DNA of 64,000 bases, taken from the NCBI RefSeq assembly GCF_900113005.1, contig NZ_FONW01000006.1:176829-240828 (forward strand). The letters run 5' to 3'. Both the position numbers and the translations under genes were made by a program. The DNA is from Sunxiuqinia elliptica. Lineage in GTDB: Bacteria; Bacteroidota; Bacteroidia; Bacteroidales; Prolixibacteraceae. The notes beneath the pieces are model-generated. The model was not told where the DNA came from. It searched no databases and saw nothing but the letters and a program-made list of their open reading frames with translations. Positions 1 through 9,200 of the stretch are shown in pieces (the first letter of the stretch is position 1; each line of letters opens with the position of its first letter).

Positions 1-155
1 AAAGGCCAAAGCGCCATTTGAGCAACTTTAATACTTTGAAGTCCAAATGGAATTCCCACAATTGTTAGGCATAGCAGAAGTCCTCCAATTAAGTATTCCA
101 GGAAAATGAAAAAGCCTCCAAAAACGATCCAAATAATATTTCCGAGTGTATTCAT
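1..155 (-). CDS. YccF family inner-membrane protein, 3' part cut by window edge
   Basis: Reading leftwards from an ATG at 153-155 gives 51 codons without a stop up to the window edge. The translation begins MNTLGNIIWIVFGGFFIFLE and continues with a second hydrophobic stretch ending in GIPFGLQ, then KVAQMALWP. A GG-containing transmembrane segment followed by IGIPFG and an ALWPFG-like end is the layout of YccF (DUF307) membrane proteins. The function of the family is unknown. Only the first repeat unit is visible. The assignment rests on the motif pattern alone. Confidence 0.7.
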   Translation of the reverse strand, partial: MNTLGNIIWIVFGGFFIFLEYLIGGLLLCLTIVGIPFGLQSIKVAQMALWP

Positions 156-303
156 AGGTTTTAAGTTTGAAAAATCTTCTTTTTTATAGTGACTAAAGTA
201 TCACTTTTTTATTCAACGATCTTCTGAATTTCGATAAACCAAGTAGTTTTTCCGGTGAATAGAAGCTATCTGCTTTTTGGGGATTGCCTATTCCGTTTAT
301 TCG

Positions 304-1308
304 CTACTGTGGATATTGAGCTTTTTGCTTTAATTCTGAAATGAATTGAGTGTTGAGCATGTAAACGTTGGCTTTCCCATTTTCAGGATTTGTATAGATT
401 TCTTGAAGGTCTTTGTAAGAAATAGTCGGTGTTTGGGGCTTTGATACTTTTGAACTCATGAAATAAATTGTGTTTCCATCTGGCGATAGGCTGGCAGAAT
501 ATTCTTCTCCTGAATTGGAGTTTATTTTTGGTCCCATGTTTTGAGGAACGCTCCATTGGTCTCGTTCATTTCTAAAGGAAATGTAATAATCGGTTCGTCC
601 ATAGGAGTCTGGCAGACCATAAGCAGGGATGATTAGAAACGATTCGTCGGGAGCAATGGTTGCATTATAGCGGTCACGCCCAATGTGAAGGTGTTCTGGC
701 AAAATTTCAACGGGTTGGTATTCTCCGTTTATTAAACGTGAACGACAAATTAAGTTTCTACCGACCTGCTGATCTTCCCGGGTAAAATAAATGGTGCCAT
801 CTTGGGTTAATGAGGGGAAGAATTCCGAATGTTCGGAGTTGATAACAGCAGGGAGTTTTTGAGGAGCATCCCACCAATCACTATTTCGATTCATTACCCA
901 TATGTCCATGTTGTTGATTTGGCTCGAATCAGTCTGTTCGTTACTCACATAAAACAGTTGTTTCCCGTTTGATGATACATAGGGTTCGAGATACTTGAAC
1001 TGAGGCTTGTTTAATGCTTCCAGCACTTCGGGAGATGTCCATTTCCCTTGTTCAAACTTTGAATAAAGAATATAAGCGTAATTAAATCCGCCAATTTGAA
1101 CGGAAAAATACAACTCTTTTTGATCCGGAGTCATGGTTAGATCACGTGTGTAAAATCCGGTATTGATTATACCCGGAAGAACCAGCTGAAGTGAATCCGT
1201 ACCTGTTAAATCACCAGCAGGAGTACCTAGTTGGTTGGCTTTGGTGGGTGTGCAGGAAAAAACAACAATAAGCATGAAGCTCAGACTTAAGTTGAAGAGT
1301 CGATTCAT
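304..1308 (-). CDS. PD40/WD40-like beta-propeller lipoprotein
   Basis: A 334-residue protein. I chose the Met at 1308 because it opens a lipoprotein signal, a hydrophobic run ending VVFSC with Cys at residue 19; 31 codons further upstream stay open but look non-coding. The body contains several PD40-type blade motifs of the form PDG-x-x-hydrophobic-F-S (for example LSPDGNTIYFMSS near the C-terminus, LTQDGTIYFTR in the middle and VSSNGKQLFYVSN earlier). Such propellers (TolB/WD40-like) in Bacteroidota are usually surface or periplasmic binding proteins. There is no enzymatic motif. It lies downstream of the MATE gene on the same strand, separated by a strong terminator, so it is probably transcribed on its own. 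The exact role is unknown. Confidence 0.8.
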   Translation of the reverse strand: MNRLFNLSLSFMLIVVFSCTPTKANQLGTPAGDLTGTDSLQLVLPGIINTGFYTRDLTMTPDQKELYFSVQIGGFNYAYILYSKFEQGKWTSPEVLEALNKPQFKYLEPYVSSNGKQLFYVSNEQTDSSQINNMDIWVMNRNSDWWDAPQKLPAVINSEHSEFFPSLTQDGTIYFTREDQQVGRNLICRSRLINGEYQPVEILPEHLHIGRDRYNATIAPDESFLIIPAYGLPDSYGRTDYYISFRNERDQWSVPQNMGPKINSNSGEEYSASLSPDGNTIYFMSSKVSKPQTPTISYKDLQEIYTNPENGKANVYMLNTQFISELKQKAQYPQ

Positions 1309-1382
1309 GTTTTTTGTTTCGTTAGTTTCATTTTCCTTTTTAGAATTACAGCTTGGTTGAGCTTTTTTGCAGGTGGTTAAAA

Positions 1383-1439
1383 TTTGCGCCAAGCAGAACA
1401 AGCTTGTTCCAGTTCCGGAAAGCTTGTGCTTGACGCAAA
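1383..1439 (-). terminator. Intrinsic terminator of the MATE gene
   Basis: Two arms of about 20 bases (TTTGCGCCAAGCA... and ...TGCTTGACGCAAA) pair almost perfectly around a short loop. On the minus strand the stem is followed by AATTTT. It lies 20 bases after the MATE stop codon. Confidence 0.75.
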
Positions 1440-1458
1440 ACTGCTTGTTACTTTATGG

Positions 1459-2895
1459 TTATACTTTGCGTAATTTCCATTTTCCCTGTTTAAAGAGAAT
1501 GACTCCAATGATTGTCAATAGTGACTCGGCAATAATAATTGCCATTGCAATACCAGTAATTCCCATACCCATGTTCATTGCCAGCAAATAGGCTAGGGGA
1601 ATTTCTAACAGCCAAAAGCAAACTAGGTTGATTTTAGTTGGCGTTAGGGTATCCCCACTTCCATTAAATCCTTGAACGACTACCATGCCAAAGGCGTAAA
1701 ATAAGAAGCCGGCACCAAGCCATTGCAAGGTAATGGTACCACTGCGAATGACACTGTCCTCCTCGATGAACAAGCGAACTAATCCTTCGGGAAACAAAAG
1801 AATGAAGGTTCCAATAAGTCCCATCATGATCAGGTTGACTATGCCAGTAATCCAAACTGACTTTTCAGCGCGATCAGGACGGTTGGCTCCCAGGTTTTGA
1901 CCAACCAAAGTGGCTGCCGCATTGGATAATCCCCAAGAAGGAAGCAGGGCAAATACAATAATGCGGATAGCAATGGTATAGCCAGCCAGTACATCGGCAC
2001 CTAATTCAGAAACCAGCCGCACCAGGATAATCCAACTCGAGGTTGCGATGAGGTATTGGAAAATTCCACCAACCGAAAGCCGAAGTAATTTGAGCATCAC
2101 CTTTACCCGAATGGAAAGGTTTTTTACATCAAGGTGAATGCGCCCATTTCCTTTAAATAGCAGGTAAAATTGATAACAAACAGCAATTCCTCGTCCGATG
2201 GTTGTGGCAATGGCAGCACCCTGAATTCCCAATTCAGGGAAAGGTCCCCATCCAAAGATCAGCAAAGGATCCAGAATCAAGTTAATGATGTTGGCCATCC
2301 AAAGTACGCGCATAGAAATGGCAGCATCGCCAGAGCTTCGGAATACGGCATTAATAATGAACAGCAGCATGATTACCAGGTTGCCACCAAACATGATCAT
2401 GGGATAATGGTAGCCTTCATTGGCCATGCTTTCGCTGGCTCCCATTAAAAGCAAAAATTCTTTGGCAAAAATAAAACCAGGTATAGCCAGAATGAGTGAA
2501 AAGAATAAGCCTACCATAATGGCTTGAAAAGCGGCATTGCCCGCTTTCCCGGCTTTCTTCTCGCCAACACGACGGGCGACCAAAGCGGTGGTTGCGGTAC
2601 TAAGTCCAATTCCAATGGCATACACAATGGTCATGACCGACTCGGTAATTCCAACGGTTGCAACAGCGTCAGCTCCTAAGCGCGAGACAAAGAAAATATC
2701 GACCACTGCAAAGACCGATTCCATCGCCATCTCCAGAATCATTGGGACTGCCAAAATGAAAATGGCTTTCCCCAGACTGGTGTTGGTGAAATCCCGGTCG
2801 CTTCCGGCGATAGCTTCTTTGATATCGGACCAAAGGGATTGGAGGCTGACGGGTTTTATTTTGCCTAACGACAAAACAAACTTCTTGTAAAGCAT
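1459..2895 (-). CDS. MATE family multidrug/Na+ exporter
   Basis: A 478-residue polytopic inner-membrane protein with about 12 hydrophobic segments. The first repeat starts near residue 40 with the family-typical stretch LGKAIFILAVPMILEMAME, followed by VDIFFVSRLGADAVATVGI. The second half contains LVGQNLGANRPDRAEKSVW, matching the GQN-x-GA motif of the second MATE repeat. MATE proteins export drugs or metabolites in exchange for Na+ or H+. The N-terminal 30 residues are hydrophilic and slightly longer than usual. The substrate cannot be told from sequence. It is transcribed alone, with a promoter candidate at 3051-3079 and a terminator at 1383-1439. Confidence 0.92.
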   Translation of the reverse strand: MLYKKFVLSLGKIKPVSLQSLWSDIKEAIAGSDRDFTNTSLGKAIFILAVPMILEMAMESVFAVVDIFFVSRLGADAVATVGITESVMTIVYAIGIGLSTATTALVARRVGEKKAGKAGNAAFQAIMVGLFFSLILAIPGFIFAKEFLLLMGASESMANEGYHYPMIMFGGNLVIMLLFIINAVFRSSGDAAISMRVLWMANIINLILDPLLIFGWGPFPELGIQGAAIATTIGRGIAVCYQFYLLFKGNGRIHLDVKNLSIRVKVMLKLLRLSVGGIFQYLIATSSWIILVRLVSELGADVLAGYTIAIRIIVFALLPSWGLSNAAATLVGQNLGANRPDRAEKSVWITGIVNLIMMGLIGTFILLFPEGLVRLFIEEDSVIRSGTITLQWLGAGFLFYAFGMVVVQGFNGSGDTLTPTKINLVCFWLLEIPLAYLLAMNMGMGITGIAMAIIIAESLLTIIGVILFKQGKWKLRKV

Positions 2896-3050
2896 GTGAG
2901 AAAAATTAAAATGATTGAAAAAAGAGATAAATACAAAAAGGGTATGCTAAGCCGGCTGCAACCCGGGCTAGCTTTAGCAGTTGGTCTTAGTGACAAAGAC
3001 CGGTGTAAGATAAGTAGTCATCATGATGTGGTCTCCTTTTTGTTAGAAAC

Positions 3051-3079
3051 CAAAAATACAACATTTTACATTTACCAAA
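3051..3079 (-). promoter_or_regulatory. Bacteroidota-type promoter for the MATE gene
   Basis: On the minus strand TTTG (3079-3076) is followed after 17 bases by TATTTTTG (3058-3051), matching the Bacteroidota -33 TTTG / -7 TAnnTTTG pattern with slightly short spacing. The rest of the 400-base gap between 2896 and 3293 shows no convincing gene; a 102-codon open frame on the plus strand there lacks any recognisable feature. Confidence 0.45.
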
Positions 3080-3293
3080 CAAGTCTTTTTTTATTTTATT
3101 TCGATTTTTTTGTTTATCAGATCGTGTGTTTTTCGGAACAGAGCATTTTGTTTGAACCTGCCAAGCAGTTAACTGTTCCTAGTAGGCATAAAATGAATAT
3201 TTGATTTGAGGGTGTTCTGGTTGAATGTATTTCCATAAATGTTATCGCGGAAATATTGGGAAGAGCAGACACCACAAGATAAACTAAAATTCA

Positions 3294-4337
3294 ATGAATA
3301 GGATTATTGTCGTCGCAGCTATTTTGTTTAGTGTTGGTGCGTGTCAGTTGCGCACAGCAGAGCCTGTAAATACTTCGGAGCGTATTCCGGATGAGCAAAT
3401 TTCATTGGGAGGAGTCTTGGCAGATGAGTTGACCAAAACAAATCAAGTGGGCAGGGACGCAGATAAACGCGGCCCTGTTTATATGGTGACAATTGAGGAG
3501 CTGCAAAAACTTTTGGAACAAACCAAAAGCACCGGAACAGATTTGGATGATACTGATATTGGTGAACGCTGGGAGAACTTAAATACCGAAGTAACCAACA
3601 CTTTCGAGAGTTTGACGACTCAGGATTTGAATGCCTGGGTGGCGTTGAATGATAGCTTATTAAAATACACCCAGCAAGTGCGTTTTGCTGATGCCTTGGA
3701 ACGCGTTGTTTATAATCCTGTAAATGACGTTTTAGAGACCGATCAGGTGAAATCGTTTTATTTTACCCGGCTTTATGATCGAATTTATTTTAATGTATTT
3801 GGCAGTTCAAGTTTGCACTACGAGCACACAACAGGTGGTGTGGTGCGTATTGTTCAGGATACTGATTATCCTTTTGATGGGAGAGTGAGCATTAAGCTGG
3901 AATTGCAGGATAAACGCTACCTCGATTTATTTATTCGAATTCCGGAGTGGGCTAATCGAGCCAGTGTTACCGTAAAAGGAGTAAAGTACAATGTTGTGCC
4001 TGGACAGTATACTGAGATTGCCAAAAAATGGAAGAACGGCGATGAAGTTGAGATCATTTTAGGGATGCGTCCTGAGCTTGTAAGCCGTGAGGAACCGACC
4101 AAAGCATTCTCGTTAAATTATGGCTCACTGATGTTAAGCTACCCAGGTTCTGAGGGCAAACAGCCTCCAGTATTTACTGGAACAGATCCAATTCAACATT
4201 TGAAATTTGTGTCTCCTGTAGGGAAAATGCCTACATTCACGTTTTCTGGAATTCAAGATACCACTTTGGTTTTGCAACCTTTTATTCAGCAAGAGTTAGG
4301 CTCAAATCTTCGTACTTCTTGGATTCAAGTCCGATAG
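3294..4337 (+). CDS. Lipoprotein carrying only the C-terminal part of a GH127 (DUF1680)-like protein
   Basis: A 347-residue protein with a lipoprotein signal (SVGAC, Cys17). From about residue 120 it follows the C-terminal end of GH127/DUF1680 beta-L-arabinofuranosidases: FADALERVVYNPVND matches the YaDxlErvlYN helix, then comes the beta-sandwich with IVQDTDYPFDGRVSIKL, LFIRIPEWAN and KKWKNGDEVEIILGM. Full GH127 enzymes are about 600-800 residues and use a Cys/Glu cluster in the (alpha/alpha)6 barrel; here almost all of the barrel is absent and the only Cys is the lipobox Cys, so hydrolysis is unlikely. It may be a surface binding protein or a decaying enzyme, although the reading frame is intact with its own secretion signal. 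It stands upstream of the ECF sigma gene, which has its own promoter. Confidence 0.6.
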   Translation: MNRIIVVAAILFSVGACQLRTAEPVNTSERIPDEQISLGGVLADELTKTNQVGRDADKRGPVYMVTIEELQKLLEQTKSTGTDLDDTDIGERWENLNTEVTNTFESLTTQDLNAWVALNDSLLKYTQQVRFADALERVVYNPVNDVLETDQVKSFYFTRLYDRIYFNVFGSSSLHYEHTTGGVVRIVQDTDYPFDGRVSIKLELQDKRYLDLFIRIPEWANRASVTVKGVKYNVVPGQYTEIAKKWKNGDEVEIILGMRPELVSREEPTKAFSLNYGSLMLSYPGSEGKQPPVFTGTDPIQHLKFVSPVGKMPTFTFSGIQDTTLVLQPFIQQELGSNLRTSWIQVR

Positions 4338-4427
4338 GTTGAGAGAGGAACTTGTATTTATGTTCCATAGCTGTGGTTTCTCATTAATCGATGCTGCATG
4401 ATAGGTTCAAAAATTGGCTCGATTAGA

Positions 4428-4456
4428 ATTGAGGAGGTGAAATTCTTTTATCTTTG
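4428..4456 (+). promoter_or_regulatory. Promoter of the ECF sigma gene
   Basis: ATTG at 4428-4431 is followed after 17 bases by a perfect TATCTTTG (TAnnTTTG) at 4449-4456, 26 bases before the GTG start of the sigma gene. Confidence 0.6.
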
Positions 4457-4482
4457 CCTCAAGCCAATTAAAACTAAACTCT

Positions 4483-5067
4483 GTGAGTGTTTCTCCAAAC
4501 ATCAGCGATCAGGATTTGACCAGACTGCTAAGGACGGGATCGAAAGATGCTTTCCGGGTGCTTTTTGATCGTTACGGAGGACGGCTACAATATTTTGCAC
4601 TGAGCTACCTGAAATCGGAGCACGACTCCGAAGAATTGGTACAGGATGTTTTTCTCAAACTCTGGGAAAAAAGAGAAATTCTGGATTGCTCGGGTAATCT
4701 CCGCTCCTATATTTTTAAAGTTGCTGTAAACAGTATCTACGATTTTATAAGACGAAAAAACGTAGAGCAAGCCTTTGTTGAGTTTGCGGCAGGAAATCAG
4801 GCTGAAGTAGATAGCACCTGGGATGATGTGGTGTATAATGATATGGTGTTGCAGATTGGGCGCTTGATGGATAAGATGCCGGAACAGCGCAGGCGAATCT
4901 TTAAAATGAGTAGGGAGAAAGGGATGAGCAACGAGCAAATTGCTGCGGAATTAAGTTTGTCAAAACGAACCGTTGAAAATCAGCTGTATCGGGCAACTAA
5001 TTTCCTGAAAGAAAACCTTCGTCATAGTCCGATGACAGCCATCTTATTTTATTACCTCTTCTGCTAA
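4483..5067 (+). CDS. ECF sigma-70 family RNA polymerase sigma factor (Bacteroidota type)
   Basis: 194 residues starting at GTG. Region 2 spans roughly residues 20-85 (FDRYGGRLQYFALSYL, then DSEELVQDVFLKLWEKRE, the core-binding and -10 recognition helices). Region 4 lies near residues 125-180 (MPEQRRRIFKMSREKGMSN, then the helix-turn-helix IAAELSLSKRTVENQL). The length fits the Bacteroidetes family-1 ECF group. It is followed after 88 bases by a FecR-type anti-sigma and then a SusC with STN domain. That order is the known trans-envelope signalling arrangement in which the loaded transporter signals through FecR to release the sigma factor. The inferred target is the susC-susD-GH92 block downstream. 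Confidence 0.93.
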   Translation: MSVSPNISDQDLTRLLRTGSKDAFRVLFDRYGGRLQYFALSYLKSEHDSEELVQDVFLKLWEKREILDCSGNLRSYIFKVAVNSIYDFIRRKNVEQAFVEFAAGNQAEVDSTWDDVVYNDMVLQIGRLMDKMPEQRRRIFKMSREKGMSNEQIAAELSLSKRTVENQLYRATNFLKENLRHSPMTAILFYYLFC

Positions 5068-5155
5068 ACGAAAAAGAAAAGTATTTTTTTTTTGAATCGG
5101 GCGTGAGTATATTCTTGGTGCTACTCGTAATACTTACAAATTAAGAAATGCGAGA

Positions 5156-6148
5156 ATGGGGGACCAGTTAAAAACTAAGTTGGAGAAGTTGAGAGATGAC
5201 GCCTTACCAGAGAAGGAGCGTCGGGAGGGATTGAGCTTGTTTCACGATCATGCTGCGGAGTACGATGTGAAACAGGAGCTGTATCGTCAACTAATTGAAA
5301 CGGAGCATGATTCAGCCGAAAGAAAATCTTCGGTAAGTTTCGAGCAGGTATGGAAAAAAATGCAGGCCTCGAAAGCTGGTGCGCCCAAGCAGCGCAAGTT
5401 GTATCATGTTTGGTATGCCGCTGCAGCCGTTTTGATTATGGGCTTGTTAATCGCCAATTTGCTTCAGGAGCGCGAAGAGCCAGTTGTTCCACTTGAATAT
5501 TACACGGCTATTGCGCCCAAAGGATCGGTATCACAAACCATCCTTCCTGATGGAACTGTAATTTATCTGAATGCAGGATCAGAATTGAAATATGCAGCCA
5601 ATAGGTATCAGCAGGAACGTGAAGTGTTTTTAACTGGTGAAGCTTGGTTTGATGTTGAAAAGGTCGAAGAAATGCCTTTTACGGTGCATACTTCATTTTA
5701 TGATGTTCAGGTAAAAGGAACCGAGTTTAATGTGAAAGCTTATCCGGACGATGATGATGTGGTGACCACACTTGAAGAAGGAAGCATTCAAATTAATTCA
5801 ACTCCAAACCTGAAACTTACTCAGGATATTAATCTGGAACCCGGAGAACAGTTGGTCTTCCATAAATCAGATAAAACGGTTAGTGTTAAAAAAGTGCGGA
5901 CTAACCTGTTTTCATCCTGGAAAGACAATAAGCTCATCTTCATCAATATGAAATTGGATCAGTTGGTGACTTTACTTGAGCGTAAATATGGAGTGAATAT
6001 TTCAGTCCAGGATCAGGAAATTTTGAAATACCACTACGATGGAACCATCAAAAATGAAACAATCATTGAGGTATTAAATATTATCAAACAAACGCTTCCT
6101 ATTAATTATCTTATTCAGGATCAGGAAGTCGTGATAACTCGAAAATAA
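5156..6148 (+). CDS. FecR family anti-sigma factor
   Basis: 330 residues. An N-terminal cytoplasmic part (about 1-83) is followed by one transmembrane segment near residues 85-104 (VWYAAAAVLIMGLLIANLL). The periplasmic FecR domain covers about 112-220, with the characteristic IAPKGSVSQTILPDGTVIYL, then LTGEAWFDVE and FTVHTSFYDVQVKGTEFNV. The C-terminal DUF4974 domain (about 250-325) includes FINMKLDQLVTLLERKYGVN and contacts the STN domain of the partner SusC in characterised systems. It is inferred to hold the sigma factor encoded at 4483-5067 inactive until the SusC encoded at 6289-9645 binds its ligand. Confidence 0.93.
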   Translation: MGDQLKTKLEKLRDDALPEKERREGLSLFHDHAAEYDVKQELYRQLIETEHDSAERKSSVSFEQVWKKMQASKAGAPKQRKLYHVWYAAAAVLIMGLLIANLLQEREEPVVPLEYYTAIAPKGSVSQTILPDGTVIYLNAGSELKYAANRYQQEREVFLTGEAWFDVEKVEEMPFTVHTSFYDVQVKGTEFNVKAYPDDDDVVTTLEEGSIQINSTPNLKLTQDINLEPGEQLVFHKSDKTVSVKKVRTNLFSSWKDNKLIFINMKLDQLVTLLERKYGVNISVQDQEILKYHYDGTIKNETIIEVLNIIKQTLPINYLIQDQEVVITRK

Positions 6149-6197
6149 ATAGGAGGAAATCTATGTAAAATGAACTTGAACTAACCTAAAACCAAAA

Positions 6198-6258
6198 GCC
6201 GGCAGATGCTGTCACATCCAACCGGCAAGTAAGTTAATAACCTGGTGCTGTCACACCA
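6198..6258 (+). promoter_or_regulatory. Two tandem hairpins with the same CTGTCA loop in the susC leader
   Basis: Hairpin 1 (6198-6226): outer stem GCCGG/CCGGC, inner stem GATG/CATC, loop CTGTCA. Hairpin 2 (6243-6258): stem TGGTG/CACCA with the same hexanucleotide loop CTGTCA. The stems differ in sequence but both pair, which is what selection on RNA structure produces. They lie 30-90 bases before the susC start in a 140-base leader with no other obvious content. A protein- or small-RNA-binding leader is possible; the role is unknown. Confidence 0.5.
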
Positions 6259-6288
6259 ATTAATTATTAATCAACAACATTCAAATTT

Positions 6289-9200
6289 ATGAAAAAAATT
6301 GAATTTACCTTCCCCGATGGACGAAGGGAGAAACAAAATCTGTTTTTAAAAATGAAGCTGACCTTACTAATCTTACTGGTTTGCCTAATGCAGGTTTCGG
6401 CCTCCGTTTACTCGCAAACAACAAAGCTATCCTTTGACCTTCAAGGGAAAAAGATTTCAGATGTTCTGATGCAAATTGAGGAAACTACTGACTTTCGCTT
6501 TTTTTATCAACGAGAGCAAGTGAATGTCGATCTCACCGTTAACCTTAAAGCGGATAATAAGCGTGTCGATGAAATTCTTACCGATATTTTTAAAGATCAG
6601 GGGGTGACCTACCGAATTATGGATGACAACCTGATTTTGTTAACCACAGGCGAACTGATGACTGAGCAACAGCAAACGGTTCGGGGCAAAATTTCGAACG
6701 AACGTGGCGAGTCGATTCCCGGGGCTACCGTGGTTGTTAAAGGAACCTCAATTGGAAGTATCACTGACGTTGATGGTAACTATGAGTTGAATGGAGTTCC
6801 TGCTGATGGAATCTTGATCTTCTCATTTGTAGGAATGCGCACCCAGGAAATTGAAGTGAGTGGACGAACAAAAATTGATGTAGTTCTGGCTGAAGACGTG
6901 ATTGGTTTGGAAGAAGTTGTTGCCGTTGGTTATGGTGTTCAGCGGAAGTCCGATGTAACGGGTTCGGTTGGTGTAGTCAATGCTGACGACATTTTGGAGC
7001 GCCCGGCTTTCAACGCCCTTCAAGGGATGAAAGGTAAAGTTGCCGGGGTAAACATTTTCTCCAACTCCGGATCTCCAACAGGAAGCACTCGTGTCATGAT
7101 TCGCGGTATGAACTCCATTGAAACCACATCAGATCCATTGTATGTTGTTGATGGTGTGGTGATGGAAGATTTCGACATGGTAAACCCAAATGATATCGAA
7201 CGAATTGAAGTATTGAAAGACGCTTCTTCTGCCGCAATTTATGGTGCTCGAGGTGCGAATGGTGTTATTTTGGTAACCACCAAGCGTGGATCTAAAAATG
7301 GGGACGTTGTTGTCGGTTATGATGGTTACGTTAGCGTTGGGCGCATTCGTAAAAAAATGGATTTGCTGAATGCTGAAGAGTGGTTGGAAGTCATTAAAAG
7401 AGGGTATGAAAATGCTCCAAAATACAAAGATTATGCTCCAGGAGAAGAGCCTACCATCGATTTTACTGATCCTCGTTTGTTTGATGCGAATGGAAAACCA
7501 CTTTACGACACTGATTGGCAAGAGGAAGCTACACGTACAGCGATCTCTCATAACCACCAGTTGAGTGTTCAGCAAGGAAATGAGAAATCTTCGGTTGGTG
7601 CATTCTTAAACTATACCGACAACCAAGGAATTATGCTGAACTCGTGGATGAAGCGTGTGAATGCTAAAATTGCCTACGATGCAAGTCCTAAAAAATGGCT
7701 GGACTTTGGGATTAACATGTTGGTCAATAAAACTTGGGAGAACGAAGCTGAAGAAGGTGGTGGTCACCAAATGCCTCGCCGTTCAATGATCGAGATGATT
7801 CCAATTATGCCTGTTAAGTTCCCTGACGGAAGCTGGAGTAATAGTTCAAGTACCAGCAACTTTGCTTTGGAAGGAATGGCCAACCCGGTACACGTTCTTG
7901 AAACTCAGGAGCGTTTGAGAAACCGGACTCAATTCTTTGGAAACACTTACCTGAACTTCCATTTGACCAATGATTTGCAGTTGAAAACACAATTTGGTAT
8001 TGATAACCACATTCAGCAAAACAGGGAATATAGTCCGAAGGATTTATTAAATATTTCGTACCCGAATGCTTGGGCTAATATCAATGACTACGAAAAGATT
8101 TATTGGCAGGAAGAAACTTACTTGTCTTACAACAAGTCTATTGGCGATCACCGGATCAACTCTGTTTTGGGTATGAGTTGGCAAGAACGCATTTACCGTA
8201 GCAATACATCTGGTACCTCCGGATTTTCGGACGACTTCTTTAAGTATAACAACATGGGAGCAGCCAGCGACCCTGATGCTCCGGGCTCAAGTTATGAGAG
8301 ATGGTCGATGAATTCCTACTTTTTCCGCTTTGGTTATTCTTATAAAGACAAGTACCTGGCAACATTAACAGCTCGTGCCGATGGTTCATCTCGTTTCGGA
8401 AAGAACAATAAGTACGGTTATTTCCCTTCAGCTGGTTTAGGTTGGGTGGTGTCTAACGAAGATTTCCTTAGCTCATCGTCATTAATTGACTATTTAAAAT
8501 TGCGTGCCAGTTATGGTGTTACAGGTAGTACTGAGTTGGGGATTTATCGTTCGCTGGCGACCATCTCTGGTGGTACCGTATTGTTGAATGGAGCTCGTGA
8601 GAACTACAATGTGGTTACTCGTTTGCCAAACCCTGACTTGGAATGGGAAAAAACTTCTCAGTTTGATGTTGGTTTTAACCTGACCATGTTAGATCAGCGT
8701 GTGTCTATGGAGCTGGATTACTACTATAAGCTAACAACAGACTTGTTGTTGGGACGCCCTGTTCCTCATTCCACCGGATTTACTTCAGTAACTGACAATA
8801 TTGGTTCAGTATCCAACCGGGGAATTGACTTCCTGTTGACAACTCAAAACGTTGAGACCAACGACTTCCGATGGGAATCAACCTTGAACTTGAACTACAA
8901 CAAGAACCGAATTGAAGAGCTGGGTGAGAATGATGAAGACATTTTCCCTGGACCTTGGTGGGTTTCTGGTAGCCAAACAATTTTACGGGTTGGTGAATCA
9001 CTTGGTTCGTTCTGGGGATACCGTCGCTTAGGTACCTGGGGAACCGATGAGGTGGAGGAAGCTGCTGCTGTTGGAGCTGTTCCTGGCGTTGCCAAACGTA
9101 CAGAAGAAAGAGAAATTCTTGGGAAAGGATTGCCTGATTTGACAGGTAGTTTTATTAACCGATTCAATTATAAAAACTTCGATTTGTTGGTTGATCTTCA

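Noticed and set aside
2896..3204. 102-codon open frame between MATE and the GH127-like gene
   Set aside because: Low-complexity, Phe/Tyr-rich end without domain or signal; it covers the MATE promoter and starts directly at the divergent gene's first codon.
4338..4482. Hairpin GGAAC/GTTCC as terminator of the GH127-like gene
   Set aside because: Five pairs without a T run; too weak to call.
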